Shown: piece after piece, positions 45,383 through 54,453 of the stretch | Numbering within the stretch: the stretch's first letter is position 1 | Layout: each line of letters begins with the position of its first letter | DNA from: Hyphomonas sp. Mor2 | Lineage (GTDB): Bacteria > Pseudomonadota > Alphaproteobacteria > Caulobacterales > Hyphomonadaceae | Direction of reading: 5' to 3' | Length of the DNA stretch: 64,000 bases | Assembly: GCF_001854405.1 (NCBI RefSeq) | Contig: NZ_CP017718.1 | Coordinates: 2,542,001-2,606,000, forward strand | The notes under the pieces: generated by a model | Seen by the model: the letters and a program-made list of their open reading frames with translations, nothing else | Told to the model about the DNA's origin: nothing | Databases searched by the model: none | Program-made: the position numbers and the translations under genes

Positions 45383-46075
45383 CTAGTCGAACACGCTGAC
45401 ATCGTGCCCGCCTGTGAAACCGAGCTCCTTGTAAATCGCGACGTTCAGATAGACGCCGATCCCGCCTACCACCGCCGCGAAGGCGGCATCGAGGATCTGC
45501 AAGCTCATTCTACCCTCCCTTTCGGTTGCATCGAAAACGCCGGTCAGCCCGCCGCAAATCAGCATCCCAAAAAAATAGATCGCAATGAGCCCGAGCACCG
45601 GCCAGAAGACCGATTTCAGTCTCGAAAAACTCGCGCCGAGCGCTTCAATCGGATTGGCCCGTTCGACAATCAGGATGGGAAACGCGATGGACCATAAGAC
45701 CCCCAGGGCAATTCCTGGCAGGATCAAAAACAGGATACCCGCAACCACCCCGAGGGTGCTAAGCACGGACAGGATCAGAAGCGGAAGATAGCGATTGAGA
45801 ACAATTCCGAGGCTCACCCCCGGCGTCATGCGATCATGACTCAGGCCGATGACATACAACATGCCAGCGAAAAGAGGTTCGGCCAGCTGCGTCGTACTGA
45901 GCCACGCATCCCCGGGCGTAAGACCAAGCGCTATGTCGATCTGTCGGAGAATGATCCCGCCCGCGAACCAGGCGAGCACCGCAGGCATGATGGCGCGGAG
46001 ATCCCGGCCCAGCAACCACCACCAGCCACGCAAGACGCGGCCAAATTGAAATCCCGAAACCGGGCGCTCGCTCAT
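45383..46075 (-). CDS. Hypothetical polytopic membrane protein
   Basis: A 230-residue protein with about five membrane segments, for example AIMPAVLAWFAGGIILRQI, LPLLILSVLSTLGVVAGILF and VFWPVLGLIAIYFFGMLICG. The central stretch FPILIVERANPIEALGASFS followed by RLKSVFWP recalls the membrane domain found beside some glycerophosphodiester phosphodiesterases and in many unassigned proteins. No catalytic motif is seen. Its ATG overlaps the stop of the AMP nucleosidase gene (ATGA), so the two are translationally coupled, but the functional link is unclear. Confidence 0.8.
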   Translation of the reverse strand: MSERPVSGFQFGRVLRGWWWLLGRDLRAIMPAVLAWFAGGIILRQIDIALGLTPGDAWLSTTQLAEPLFAGMLYVIGLSHDRMTPGVSLGIVLNRYLPLLILSVLSTLGVVAGILFLILPGIALGVLWSIAFPILIVERANPIEALGASFSRLKSVFWPVLGLIAIYFFGMLICGGLTGVFDATEREGRMSLQILDAAFAAVVGGIGVYLNVAIYKELGFTGGHDVSVFD

Positions 46076-47520
46076 CGGAAGGGCGGCTCGTCGAAGGCGC
46101 GCAGCTTGCGGCTATGCAGGGACGCGCCTTCACTGGCCAGTTTCTCAAGTGTCGCAACGCCAATCTGCAAATGCTGACCAATCGATTTCTCGTAGAACTT
46201 GTTCGCCGCGCCAGGCAGCTTGATCTCGCCGTGCAGAGGCTTGTCCGACACGCACAGCAAAACGCCATAGGGCACGCGTAGCCGGAAACCATTCGCCGCA
46301 ATCGTCGCGCTTTCCATATCGATGGCAATCGCCCGCGACTGGTTGAACCGGCGCGCACTATCAGTAAAGCGCAGCTCCCAGTTGCGATCATCCGTGGTGA
46401 CCACGGTGCCCGTGCGCAGGCGCTTTTTCAGATCATCGCCGGATTCGCCGGTGACATCGGCGGCGGCCTCCTGAAGCGCCACCTGAACCTCGGCGATGGC
46501 CGGGATTGGAATATCAGGCGAAAGCACATCATCGAGCACATGATCATCGCGCAGATAGGCGTGGGCGAGGACATAATCCCCGATAGTCTGACTGTGGCGC
46601 AGACCGCCGCAATGCCCGACCATGATCCAGCATTCCGGACGCAGCACCGCAAGATGGTCCGTGATCGTCTTCGCATTGGACGGCCCGACCCCGATATTGA
46701 CGAGCGTGATACCGGAGCCGTCCTCAGCGGTGAGGTGGTAGGCTGGCATCTGGAAACGGCGCCACGGCGCATTACTGATCTGCTTGCGCGCATCCTTGGT
46801 GTCACCATCGACCACCAGACCACCCGCCACCGACAATTTCTGATAGCGCCCGCCATTGCCAAGCTGCTCCAGCCCCCAGTCAACAAAGGCGTCGACATAG
46901 CGGTGATAGTTGGTGAACAGCAAATAGCGTTGGAAATGCTTTACCGGCGTGCCGGTATAGTGCTGCAAGCGCTTGAGAGAGAAGTCCGTCCGCGCGGCAT
47001 CAAACAGGGCCAGTGGTCGATGGTCATAGGGCTCGAACAACTCGCCATCGGCAATCTCGTCGCCGATGTCGGTGAGTTGCGGAGAGGGAAACCATTTGGC
47101 GAGTTCCGCCGGGTTGATCTCATCAAGGCCACTCGCCTGGCCTTGTTCCCAGACATAGGCATAGGGAATTTCTGTCGTCGACCGTCGCACTGAAACAGTC
47201 ACGTCATAGTCCCGTAGCAACAGCTCCAGCTGCTCGCTCAGATATCGACTGAAGAATTCCGGCTGCGCGATCGTCGTCGAATAGGTGCCGGCTTCCGACA
47301 TTTTGCCAAAAGCCCTTGAAATGGGCGGCGGCGCGCCGTCGGGATTGTATTCTATGACCAGTTCCGGATAGCAGAACGCCCCGTTCGCGCGGGCGTCGGG
47401 ATCCGGTGTTTCGCCGTCCTGAAGGAAGTCTTGAAGAGCCGAGCAAAGCGCGTCGACCGCTTCGGAATAGAGCTTTTCCAGCTCACTTATTATATTTTTT
47501 GGATTATCTAGTTTTGTCAT
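46072..47520 (-). CDS. amn: AMP nucleosidase
   Basis: A 482-residue enzyme that splits AMP into adenine and ribose 5-phosphate. The N-terminal alpha/beta domain has the Amn-specific region RAFGKMSEAGTYSTTIAQPE. The C-terminal phosphorylase-like domain shows TLVNIGVGPSNAKTITDHLA, WIMVGHCGGLRHSQTIGDYV and IDMESATIAANGFRLRVPYG. Length and domain order match E. coli Amn. It heads a minus-strand pair with a membrane protein. A ribosome site (GGAGGA) precedes the ATG at 47520. Confidence 0.95.
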   Translation of the reverse strand: MTKLDNPKNIISELEKLYSEAVDALCSALQDFLQDGETPDPDARANGAFCYPELVIEYNPDGAPPPISRAFGKMSEAGTYSTTIAQPEFFSRYLSEQLELLLRDYDVTVSVRRSTTEIPYAYVWEQGQASGLDEINPAELAKWFPSPQLTDIGDEIADGELFEPYDHRPLALFDAARTDFSLKRLQHYTGTPVKHFQRYLLFTNYHRYVDAFVDWGLEQLGNGGRYQKLSVAGGLVVDGDTKDARKQISNAPWRRFQMPAYHLTAEDGSGITLVNIGVGPSNAKTITDHLAVLRPECWIMVGHCGGLRHSQTIGDYVLAHAYLRDDHVLDDVLSPDIPIPAIAEVQVALQEAAADVTGESGDDLKKRLRTGTVVTTDDRNWELRFTDSARRFNQSRAIAIDMESATIAANGFRLRVPYGVLLCVSDKPLHGEIKLPGAANKFYEKSIGQHLQIGVATLEKLASEGASLHSRKLRAFDEPPFR

Positions 47521-47579
47521 GTCCTCCTTTGCCGCAAACGCGTTTCGCGGTCAACGGCGCGGAAGGTAACGCAGAACGC

Positions 47580-49364
47580 CTATTCCGGTTTGACGCGGTA
47601 AAGGCGCACCACGCCGTCCGTCTCGGCCAGCGTGTCAGCCGGTTCGAGCCAATCCGGCAGCTGGTCCTGGTTGAGCTGCGCAGCCAGTCCGTCCGGCCAG
47701 ATCTCGCCATAGCGCGTGGTCTCACGCAGGCCCTTGCAGAACACCAGATGTGTTGCGCCCATGTCCAGCAGTCTGGCATGCGCCTCGTCAACCGGTCCGA
47801 TCAGGACGGCATTGGAGCGATCGATGCCCTCAATATTGCGGTGATATGGTCCGGCCAATACCGTATGCGGCGTCCGGGCAATCAGCGATGACCCAAGTAT
47901 GATCGGCGCATGTAGTCGCATTGGCGCGCGGTCCGCCAGATCCGTATAGGCATCCGGATGAATGCACGCCATGTTCTTCGATGATGGCAGGCGGCTCGGA
48001 ACCTGCGCCGACACCTGTTCCCAGGTGATTGGCGAGAGCAACAATACGCCAGCGACAAAGACGAGTAGCGGCTGCACACCGCCCGCTTCGCGCCATCGCG
48101 AGAACAGCGCGCCCGCCAGCCAGGCCGCGCCAATCGCCGCAAAGACGTGGGAAAAGGATTGCCCGCGAATCTGCCAGATCGTGGTGATCACAGACAGGGT
48201 GAAGAGAAGCGCAATCCCGACGCGCGCCGTGCGCTGCGCGTCCGTCGAAGAGACAACCATTCCGGCCGTCGCCAAGCTGGCTGTGGCGAGAAAGCCGAAT
48301 ACCCAGACCACACGCCCTGGCTCTTCGGCCCAGAGCGTTGAGAGCGGCTTGGCTTCGCCGACCATGCTCAGCCAGGAGACACGCACCGCGTCCGACACAT
48401 TCGCGTACGGGTCTGCGAGACAGCCCGGATTGACCAGATAAATCACACTCAGGGTCGCCGCGCCGGCCATGGCGCCAGCGATCAGCCGAGACGACCAGGT
48501 CTCCAGCGCGCCGCCAAAGACGCCGAGCAATGCCAGCAATCCGCCGCCCAGCATAAATCCTGCCCAATGCGAATTGCCGTAAGCATCACACGCCACCCGG
48601 CCTGCCCCGAGGCCCGGCGCATCGAAAAGATAGTAGCCGGTTGCAAACACCATCAGGGCCAACCCGAATGTCGCCAGACGGACGCCCTCGCGGTGCCCCC
48701 GCACGATCCAGAACAGACCCTTAATCGCGATCAGGCCCGCCACATATGGCAGGGATTCCAGCGCGATGGTCAACATCGACGCGATACTCAGCGCTAGAAT
48801 CGCACCAGATCGACCGGTGAGGCCGGGCGATAATACGGCGACAAGACCGCCAAGCGTCAGCACCACAACCAGACCATGATGATCGATCCGGCCCGGCCAG
48901 AAATTATAAACCGCCGCAGAGGTCGCGAAGCAGATCAGTCCGAAGACCTGCCCGGCCCGATTGATCTGCAATCGGCGCATGATCAGGGTCAAAAAGGTAA
49001 ACGCCGCGGCCAGCAGGAGGATTGGCCAAAGTCCGATGGCGAGCGCTTCGGCCAGGTCGCGTCCGAGCACAGGCTCGGTCAAAAGAATAAATGCGGCGAT
49101 GAACAGATCCGGCAGGCGTGACCAATGCATATCCCCGCCTTCAGGCGTCAGCATCCGCGTCTGGTCGACATTGAACCAGCCCTGCCCATCGAGCAGATCG
49201 CGGATCTGCTGCAGGCGCATCAGATCATCCGCCCCGGGGATCCATCCCGCCAATACATCCGTGATGCGCGGCAGCAGCATGAGCAGGAAGAAACCTGCCA
49301 CAAACCAGACAGCCCATTTACCTTGGATATGCCCGTCAGCCGGGCGAATGTGTGAAGACGCCAT
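47580..49364 (-). CDS. GT-C-like polytopic membrane glycosyltransferase
   Basis: A 594-residue protein with about eleven membrane helices and a soluble C-terminal 130 residues. The first periplasmic loop, GADDLMRLQQIRDLLDGQGW, has the acidic pair followed by Arg seen in GT-C enzymes related to STT3 and ArnT. A GRIDHHGLVVV motif with paired His comes next, as in the oligosaccharyltransferase-like group. It should use a polyprenyl-linked sugar on the periplasmic side. It diverges from a DPM1-like transferase and GtrA, which would supply and flip such a donor. The acceptor is unknown. Confidence 0.8.
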   Translation of the reverse strand: MASSHIRPADGHIQGKWAVWFVAGFFLLMLLPRITDVLAGWIPGADDLMRLQQIRDLLDGQGWFNVDQTRMLTPEGGDMHWSRLPDLFIAAFILLTEPVLGRDLAEALAIGLWPILLLAAAFTFLTLIMRRLQINRAGQVFGLICFATSAAVYNFWPGRIDHHGLVVVLTLGGLVAVLSPGLTGRSGAILALSIASMLTIALESLPYVAGLIAIKGLFWIVRGHREGVRLATFGLALMVFATGYYLFDAPGLGAGRVACDAYGNSHWAGFMLGGGLLALLGVFGGALETWSSRLIAGAMAGAATLSVIYLVNPGCLADPYANVSDAVRVSWLSMVGEAKPLSTLWAEEPGRVVWVFGFLATASLATAGMVVSSTDAQRTARVGIALLFTLSVITTIWQIRGQSFSHVFAAIGAAWLAGALFSRWREAGGVQPLLVFVAGVLLLSPITWEQVSAQVPSRLPSSKNMACIHPDAYTDLADRAPMRLHAPIILGSSLIARTPHTVLAGPYHRNIEGIDRSNAVLIGPVDEAHARLLDMGATHLVFCKGLRETTRYGEIWPDGLAAQLNQDQLPDWLEPADTLAETDGVVRLYRVKPE

Positions 49365-49445
49365 TAGTAATTTGCTCCCGGAGCCTTACCCGTCCTTAAG
49401 TATAGTCGGGCTATCGCATAGTGAGGTTACTGAAAGGCTTCATCG

Positions 49446-50423
49446 ATGCGCCGTGCCTTTGAAGGGTCAAATCCTTACGCCGTCAGCGAGACCGCTGAAC
49501 CACGCATCGCCGTGACCATTCCGTGCTATAATGAAGGTGTTACGATCGCCAAGGTGATTGCCGATTTCAAGGCCGCCCTGCCGACTGCTGAAATTTACGT
49601 CTTCGACAATAATTCGACCGACAGCACGGCTCAGATCGCCCGCGATGCTGGAGCCATCGTCCGCACCGAGCGCCGCCAGGGCAAGGGCCATGTGGTCCGC
49701 CGCATCTTCTCTGATGTGGAAGCCGATATCTATCTGATGGTCGACGGCGACGACACCTATGATGCCACCGTCGCCAACACGCTGATCGAGCTGCTCAAGC
49801 GCAACCATGTCGACATGGTGGTCGGCACCCGCGCCAATGTGACCGAGGATGCTGGCCGTGAAGGCCACGCCTTCGGCAACAAGATCTTCAACAAGATTTA
49901 TGGCCGCCTGTTCGGTAAACAGTTCTCAGACATTTTCTCTGGCTACCGGGTCTTTTCGCGCCGGTTCGTGAAATCTTTCCCGGCCTTGTCGAGCGGGTTC
50001 GAGATCGAGACCGAGATGTCGGTTCATTGCAGCCAGCTCGGCATTTCGACCCTGGAGCGACCGACCCATTACGGTGTGCGCCCGGAAGACAGCCATTCCA
50101 AACTGCGCACCTTCCGGGATGGCTTTCGTATTCTCGGCATGTTCGCCATGCTGGCCAAGGAAACCCGACCGGCCGCCTTTTTCGGCGCCATTGGTCTGGC
50201 CCTGGCAGCGTTTGCCGGCCTGCTCGCCGCGCCGCTCCTGTTGACCTATTTCGAGACCGGTCTGGTCCCGCGCCTGCCGACTGCAATTCTGGCCACGGGT
50301 CTCGTCTTGACCGCGTCTATCTCAGCTGTCTGCGGCCTCATCCTGGACAGTCTGGCGCGTGCGCGCACCGAAGCGAAGCGCGCCGTGTTCTTGAGCTTCC
50401 CGGCGCAGGACTGGACCAAATGA
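49446..50423 (+). CDS. DPM1/GtrB-like family 2 glycosyltransferase
   Basis: A 325-residue transferase with IAVTIPCYNEGVTIAKVI, IYVFDNNSTDST, KGHVVRRIF and the metal-binding MVDGDDTYDA, then IFSGYRVFSRRFVKSFP. Two C-terminal membrane helices span about residues 235-300. It belongs to the branch that makes polyprenyl-phosphate sugars and differs in motif detail from the two other GtrB-like proteins in this window (DGDDTYD in place of DADLQDPPE). Its stop overlaps the ATG of the gtrA gene by 4 bp. It diverges from the GT-C-like gene across about 80 bp. Confidence 0.9.
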   Translation: MRRAFEGSNPYAVSETAEPRIAVTIPCYNEGVTIAKVIADFKAALPTAEIYVFDNNSTDSTAQIARDAGAIVRTERRQGKGHVVRRIFSDVEADIYLMVDGDDTYDATVANTLIELLKRNHVDMVVGTRANVTEDAGREGHAFGNKIFNKIYGRLFGKQFSDIFSGYRVFSRRFVKSFPALSSGFEIETEMSVHCSQLGISTLERPTHYGVRPEDSHSKLRTFRDGFRILGMFAMLAKETRPAAFFGAIGLALAAFAGLLAAPLLLTYFETGLVPRLPTAILATGLVLTASISAVCGLILDSLARARTEAKRAVFLSFPAQDWTK

Positions 50424-50812
50424 ACAAGGCACTGGTCAGCAAGTTCGCCCGCTTTGCCGGTGTCGGCGGCACCGGATTCATTGTCGATACTGGACTGACC
50501 CTTCTGCTGATCCATCGCGGTATTGACCCTTATACATCGCGGGTCTTTGGCATCCTCTTTGCGATGATCACGACCTGGCGCCTCAATCGCGCCCTGACCT
50601 TCGGGGCGAGCCGGACGAGCCAGGCGAGCGAAGGGGCCCGCTATTTTGTCGTGGCCATACTCGCGGCCATACTCAGCTATGTGATCTATGCCAGCTTGCT
50701 GATCGCCTTTACCGGTTTTCCACCGGCGCTGGCCATTGTCATCGCGGTCGGCACGACCACGATGGTCTCGTTTTTTGGCTATAACCGGTTCGCGTTCAGG
50801 ACCGCCGTCTGA
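50420..50812 (+). CDS. GtrA-like small membrane protein (putative polyprenyl-phosphate-sugar flippase)
   Basis: A 130-residue protein with four membrane helices. The GtrA signature starts KFARFAGVGGTGFIVDTGLT and continues through ITTWRLNRALTF to the end [10 protein letters not shown]. Members of the family are thought to flip polyprenyl-phosphate sugars across the inner membrane. It is translationally coupled (ATGA) to the preceding DPM1-like gene. The 3' end overlaps the convergent purK gene by 17 bp. Confidence 0.93.
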   Translation: MNKALVSKFARFAGVGGTGFIVDTGLTLLLIHRGIDPYTSRVFGILFAMITTWRLNRALTFGASRTSQASEGARYFVVAILAAILSYVIYASLLIAFTGFPPALAIVIAVGTTTMVSFFGYNRFAFRTAV

Positions 50813-51863
50813 CCAAATGCCCCATCTTGCGCCCGGGCTTGGCCTCGCGCTTGCCATAGAGCGTCAGCACGCCATCCGTCGCCAGGGCATCCGGCGGCAC
50901 CAGGGCCTCTTCACCGAGCAGGTTCAGCATTTCGACGTCATGAAAGCGAGTTACCGGGCCGAGCGGCCAGCCTGCTACCGCGCGAATGTGCTGCTCGAAC
51001 TGGCCGGTCGCGCAGGCTTCAGGCGTCCAGTGCCCGGAATTATGCACCCGCGGCGCAAACTCATTGGCGAGCAATGTGCCGTCCTCGAGGACGAAGAATT
51101 CCAGCGCCAGGACACCAAAATAATCCATCGCATGCACGAGCGCATCTGCCGCCTGTTCGGCGCGCTTGATCACCTCATCGCTAAGGCCGCAAGGAACAAC
51201 TGACCGTTTCAGGATGCCGTTCGCGTGCTCATTGCGCGGCAGGTCGTAGCAGAGTGTATCGCCGACGGCATCGCGCGCAACAATGACCGAAACCTCTCGC
51301 TCGAACGGCACCATGGCTTCAAGAATACATGGCGCGCCAGCGAGGGCCTTGTGCGCTGCGTCGAAATCATCACCAGTTTCGAGGCGCACCTGACCCTTGC
51401 CGTCATAGCCATCGCGTCTCGTCTTCAGAATACCCTGGCCCCCGAACGTCTCGAGCGGCGCGGCAATATCGCCGGCTGTATTCACCTCGGCAAAATCGGC
51501 TGTCTCGATCCCACAATCTCGCAGAAAAGTCTTCTCGACCAAGCGGTCCTGAGACACTTCCAAAGGCTGCGCCCCGGGACGCACGATGATACCTTCCTCG
51601 ATCAGCGCGCGCGCCGCCGCGACTGGCACGTTCTCAAACTCATAGGTGACGACATCGCAGCCCTCGGCCCAGTCGAGCAAAGCCGCCGCATCATCATAAG
51701 CGCCAAGCGCATGGCTTGCCGCCACCCGCGCGGCCGGGCAGTCATGTTCGGGACAATAGATTGACACATCAAAGCCAAGCTGAGCGGCTGCGCTCGCCAT
51801 CATGCGCCCGAGTTGGCCGCCGCCAAGAATTCCGATCGTGGCGCCAGCGGTCAGAGCGTTCAT
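50796..51863 (-). CDS. purK: 5-(carboxyamino)imidazole ribonucleotide synthase
   Basis: A 355-residue ATP-grasp enzyme of purine synthesis that carboxylates AIR with bicarbonate. Signatures are [42 protein letters not shown] and [16 protein letters not shown]. It is the second gene of a purE-purK operon; its ATG overlaps the purE stop by 4 bp. Confidence 0.97.
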   Translation of the reverse strand: MNALTAGATIGILGGGQLGRMMASAAAQLGFDVSIYCPEHDCPAARVAASHALGAYDDAAALLDWAEGCDVVTYEFENVPVAAARALIEEGIIVRPGAQPLEVSQDRLVEKTFLRDCGIETADFAEVNTAGDIAAPLETFGGQGILKTRRDGYDGKGQVRLETGDDFDAAHKALAGAPCILEAMVPFEREVSVIVARDAVGDTLCYDLPRNEHANGILKRSVVPCGLSDEVIKRAEQAADALVHAMDYFGVLALEFFVLEDGTLLANEFAPRVHNSGHWTPEACATGQFEQHIRAVAGWPLGPVTRFHDVEMLNLLGEEALVPPDALATDGVLTLYGKREAKPGRKMGHLVRRRS

Positions 51864-52363
51864 GTCTGCGGCGTCTCCTGAACCGCGTCAGTCTGCGCCG
51901 CCCGGAAGGCGTCGAGTTTCTCCGCCACGGAGGTCTCTTCCAGCGCAATGATCGAGGCCGCCAGGATCCCGGCATTCGCCGCGCCAGCTTCGCCAATCGC
52001 CAGGGTTCCGACGGGCACACCTTTCGGCATCTGGGCAATCGAGAGCAGGCTGTCTATGCCGCTCAGCGCCCGAGATTGCACGGGAACGCCCAGCACAGGC
52101 AGTGGGGTCATTGAGGCGGCCATGCCGGGGAGGTGCGCAGCGCCGCCAGCCCCAGCAATGATGACTTTGAGGCCCTTTGCCTTGGCGCCGGTTGCGTAAT
52201 CGTAGAGGCGTTGCGGTGTGCGATGCGCAGACACAATCTGTGCCTCATAGGCAACGCCGAGCTCATCAAGGATGGCGCAGGCTTTTTCCATGACCGGCCA
52301 ATCCGACTGGCTGCCCATGATCACGCCGACGACGGGTGTATCGCTATTTGAAGTTTGGGTCAT
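51860..52363 (-). CDS. purE: N5-CAIR mutase
   Basis: A 167-residue enzyme that converts N5-CAIR to CAIR in purine synthesis. It shows [17 protein letters not shown], the active-site region [13 protein letters not shown] and [18 protein letters not shown], all typical of the class I bacterial form. It is encoded just before purK with a 4 bp overlap and diverges from the diguanylate cyclase gene across about 100 bp. Confidence 0.97.
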   Translation of the reverse strand: MTQTSNSDTPVVGVIMGSQSDWPVMEKACAILDELGVAYEAQIVSAHRTPQRLYDYATGAKAKGLKVIIAGAGGAAHLPGMAASMTPLPVLGVPVQSRALSGIDSLLSIAQMPKGVPVGTLAIGEAGAANAGILAASIIALEETSVAEKLDAFRAAQTDAVQETPQT

Positions 52364-52464
52364 CCGGGAGGCCCTGTTTCAAAGCGCGCAACATAGAAAT
52401 CTCGCCTGCCGCGTCAACCACTGAGAGTCTGGGCTTCGCAACCAAGTTCCGGTAGGATTCTCAA

Positions 52465-53163
52465 ATGCCTGAATCGCTCGACAAAGCCGCCATGGATCGT
52501 GAGTACCGCGAGCGGTGCCGGGCGCGACGCGACTTGCTCGCTGCGATAGGCCTGGACGCTCAGGATTTGCCGGTTCGGGAACGCGCTGCGATCGAGGCGC
52601 TGGCCGGAGAAGTGCTGAGCCTGCGAGAGGATCGCGCGCGCCTGAAACGGGAGCTTGAAAGCGCGGCCCAGCTGGCGGATCGTGACACGCTCTGCCCGAT
52701 CTTCAATCGCCGCGCTTTTGAGCGCGAGCTCTCTCGTGAGATTTCTCTCGCCGAGCGCTATGGCACACCGCTCTGTATGATTTTCATCGACCTGGACCGG
52801 TTCAAGCTGATCAATGACCGGTTCGGCCACGCCACAGGCGACCATGTAATCAAGCATGTAGCTGAAACCCTGGTCGAGAACCTGCGCCAGAGCGATATTG
52901 TCGGACGGCTCGGCGGCGACGAGTTCGGCATTGCCTTCACCCATGCCGAAGCCTCAGACGCAAAGGCAAAGGCGGCGCGACTGGAAACGCTGATTGGCAG
53001 CATTGTGGTCCGCGACGCCGAAAACAGCGCGATCGAATCAGTCAATCTTGGCGCGTCTTGCGGGGTCGCGGAATGGCGCCGCGGACGGAATGCTGCCGAC
53101 CTGATCGCTGAGGCAGATGAAACCATGTTTCGCAGGAAAAACGAAAAAAAGCGGGCGTGCTGA
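52465..53163 (+). CDS. Diguanylate cyclase (GGDEF), coiled-coil N-terminus
   Basis: A 232-residue soluble cyclase. Residues about 1-70 form charged helices ending in a coiled coil (EVLSLREDRARLKRELESA) typical of the linker that pairs GGDEF domains. The catalytic domain has FIDLDRFKLINDRFGHATGD and the active loop GRLGGDEFGI near residue 150. RQSD lies five residues before GGDEF and forms the inhibitory I-site, so the product c-di-GMP should feed back. No PAS, receiver or membrane sensor is fused, so input is unknown. c-di-GMP often controls exopolysaccharide and attachment, both relevant here, but a link is inference. Confidence 0.94.
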   Translation: MPESLDKAAMDREYRERCRARRDLLAAIGLDAQDLPVRERAAIEALAGEVLSLREDRARLKRELESAAQLADRDTLCPIFNRRAFERELSREISLAERYGTPLCMIFIDLDRFKLINDRFGHATGDHVIKHVAETLVENLRQSDIVGRLGGDEFGIAFTHAEASDAKAKAARLETLIGSIVVRDAENSAIESVNLGASCGVAEWRRGRNAADLIAEADETMFRRKNEKKRAC

Positions 53164-53293
53164 GCCTCTCAGAAGCAAGATTGTTTCTAATTCGAAATTC
53201 ATCGCGCACCTGTCGTGACTCTGGCATCAAGCTATGGTTAGCTGTTGCCGATAAGTCACAGATGCCGTTTAGCGAGAGAGAAGGAGCCTGCCT

Positions 53294-53461
53294 ATGTCAC
53301 TGCAAGGTCGAATCGAAGAGCTTAAGAAACGCCACGAGCAACTCGACGAACAGATCCATGAAGAGCAGAAACGACCGGCGGGCAATGACATCATCCTAAG
53401 GGATTTAAAGCGACAGAAACTTCGACTTAAAGAAGAGATCGGTATGTTGCGCGCGAGCTAG
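53294..53461 (+). CDS. DUF465 (YdcH-like) small coiled-coil protein
   Basis: A 55-residue protein too short for most length cut-offs. It begins MSLQGRIEELKKRHEQLDEQ and has DIILRDLKRQKLRLKEEI, the paired-helix pattern of the DUF465 family. The function of these abundant small proteins is unknown. AGAAGGAG precedes the ATG at 53294. It lies alone, 130 bp after the cyclase gene and 61 bp before the SDR gene. Confidence 0.88.
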   Translation: MSLQGRIEELKKRHEQLDEQIHEEQKRPAGNDIILRDLKRQKLRLKEEIGMLRAS

Positions 53462-53522
53462 GCTCTGACGCGCAACGCAAGCGCTCGGTCAGCGCCTGAA
53501 CACTGCTGCCGGGAGCGCATAC

Positions 53523-54293
53523 ATGGATAAACCTGTCACCCTGATCATCGGGCTTGGAAAGACGGTGGGGGAGTCTGTTGCCCGCCGTTTTCTCGATGAA
53601 GGACACGATGTGCTTGCCGTCGATGCGGACGCAGCAGCGCTGGCCGAATTACGCAAGACCGCCGGCGACAAGGTCGCTATCCATCAAGGCGCAACCCACA
53701 CCAAGCTTGGCCTTCGCAATGCCATGGCGGCGGCGTTGGAAACCTATCATTTCGTGGACAATGTTGTTTGCATCCCACCCCTGCCAGAACCGGATCGACT
53801 GCTTGAACTCGATATGGAAGACTTTGAAGCCGTGCTAATGAAAACGGTCCGCGGGGCAGTCCAGACATTACGCGTGTTTACCCCAGAGCTGATCGCCGAG
53901 CGCCCCGTGACCGAGAATGCCGCCGATCGCTCCCGCCAGACCGGCACGTTCACCTTTGTCTTGTCCCTCGGCGCCCAGTTGTCCCAACCGGGCTGGTTCA
54001 GCGAAAGCGTCTCCCAGCATGCCATTCTCGGCATCGTCAAAGCCGCGGCGATCGAGCTGGCAGACGAGGCGGTCCGCGTCAATGCGATCATCGCCTTGCG
54101 CCCCCGCGCCGAAGGCCGCGAGCCCTGGCTGCGCGAACGCACACCCATGGGACGGCCATCCATCGGCGAAGAGATCGCTGAAACCGCCGCTTTCTTGAGC
54201 AATCCCAATAGCGCGATCATTACCGGCGAAGCGATTACCCTGGATGGCGGTCGCCGGCTTCTGTCAGGCTTGATCGAACGGGACGACGATTAG
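53523..54293 (+). CDS. SDR-fold protein lacking the usual catalytic Tyr-Lys
   Basis: A 256-residue Rossmann protein with SDR topology. The first loop LIIGLGKTVGESVARRF is a changed form of TGxxxGIG. The Ser strand is FTFVLSLGAQLSQPGWFSES. Where YxxxK is expected the sequence reads SQHAILGIVKAAAIELADE, so a Tyr is absent (His in its place) although a Lys follows. The C-terminus AIITGEAITLDGGRRLLSGL is ordinary for the family. It may be a non-oxidising SDR or a cofactor-binding regulator. No operon partner is evident. Confidence 0.8.
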   Translation: MDKPVTLIIGLGKTVGESVARRFLDEGHDVLAVDADAAALAELRKTAGDKVAIHQGATHTKLGLRNAMAAALETYHFVDNVVCIPPLPEPDRLLELDMEDFEAVLMKTVRGAVQTLRVFTPELIAERPVTENAADRSRQTGTFTFVLSLGAQLSQPGWFSESVSQHAILGIVKAAAIELADEAVRVNAIIALRPRAEGREPWLRERTPMGRPSIGEEIAETAAFLSNPNSAIITGEAITLDGGRRLLSGLIERDDD

Positions 54294-54453
54294 CAAATCC
54301 CGATATGACCAATATCACCCTTATGACTGGCGCACTTTTGTGCACAGGCTGGAAAAACATTGGCACTCTTCTTGCTCTTAAGTCTTTGGCTAGACGCAGG
54401 ATTTCCTCGTGGCTAGGGTTTGAGACGGGCTGGGATGGAGTTTGGAGCCGGGG

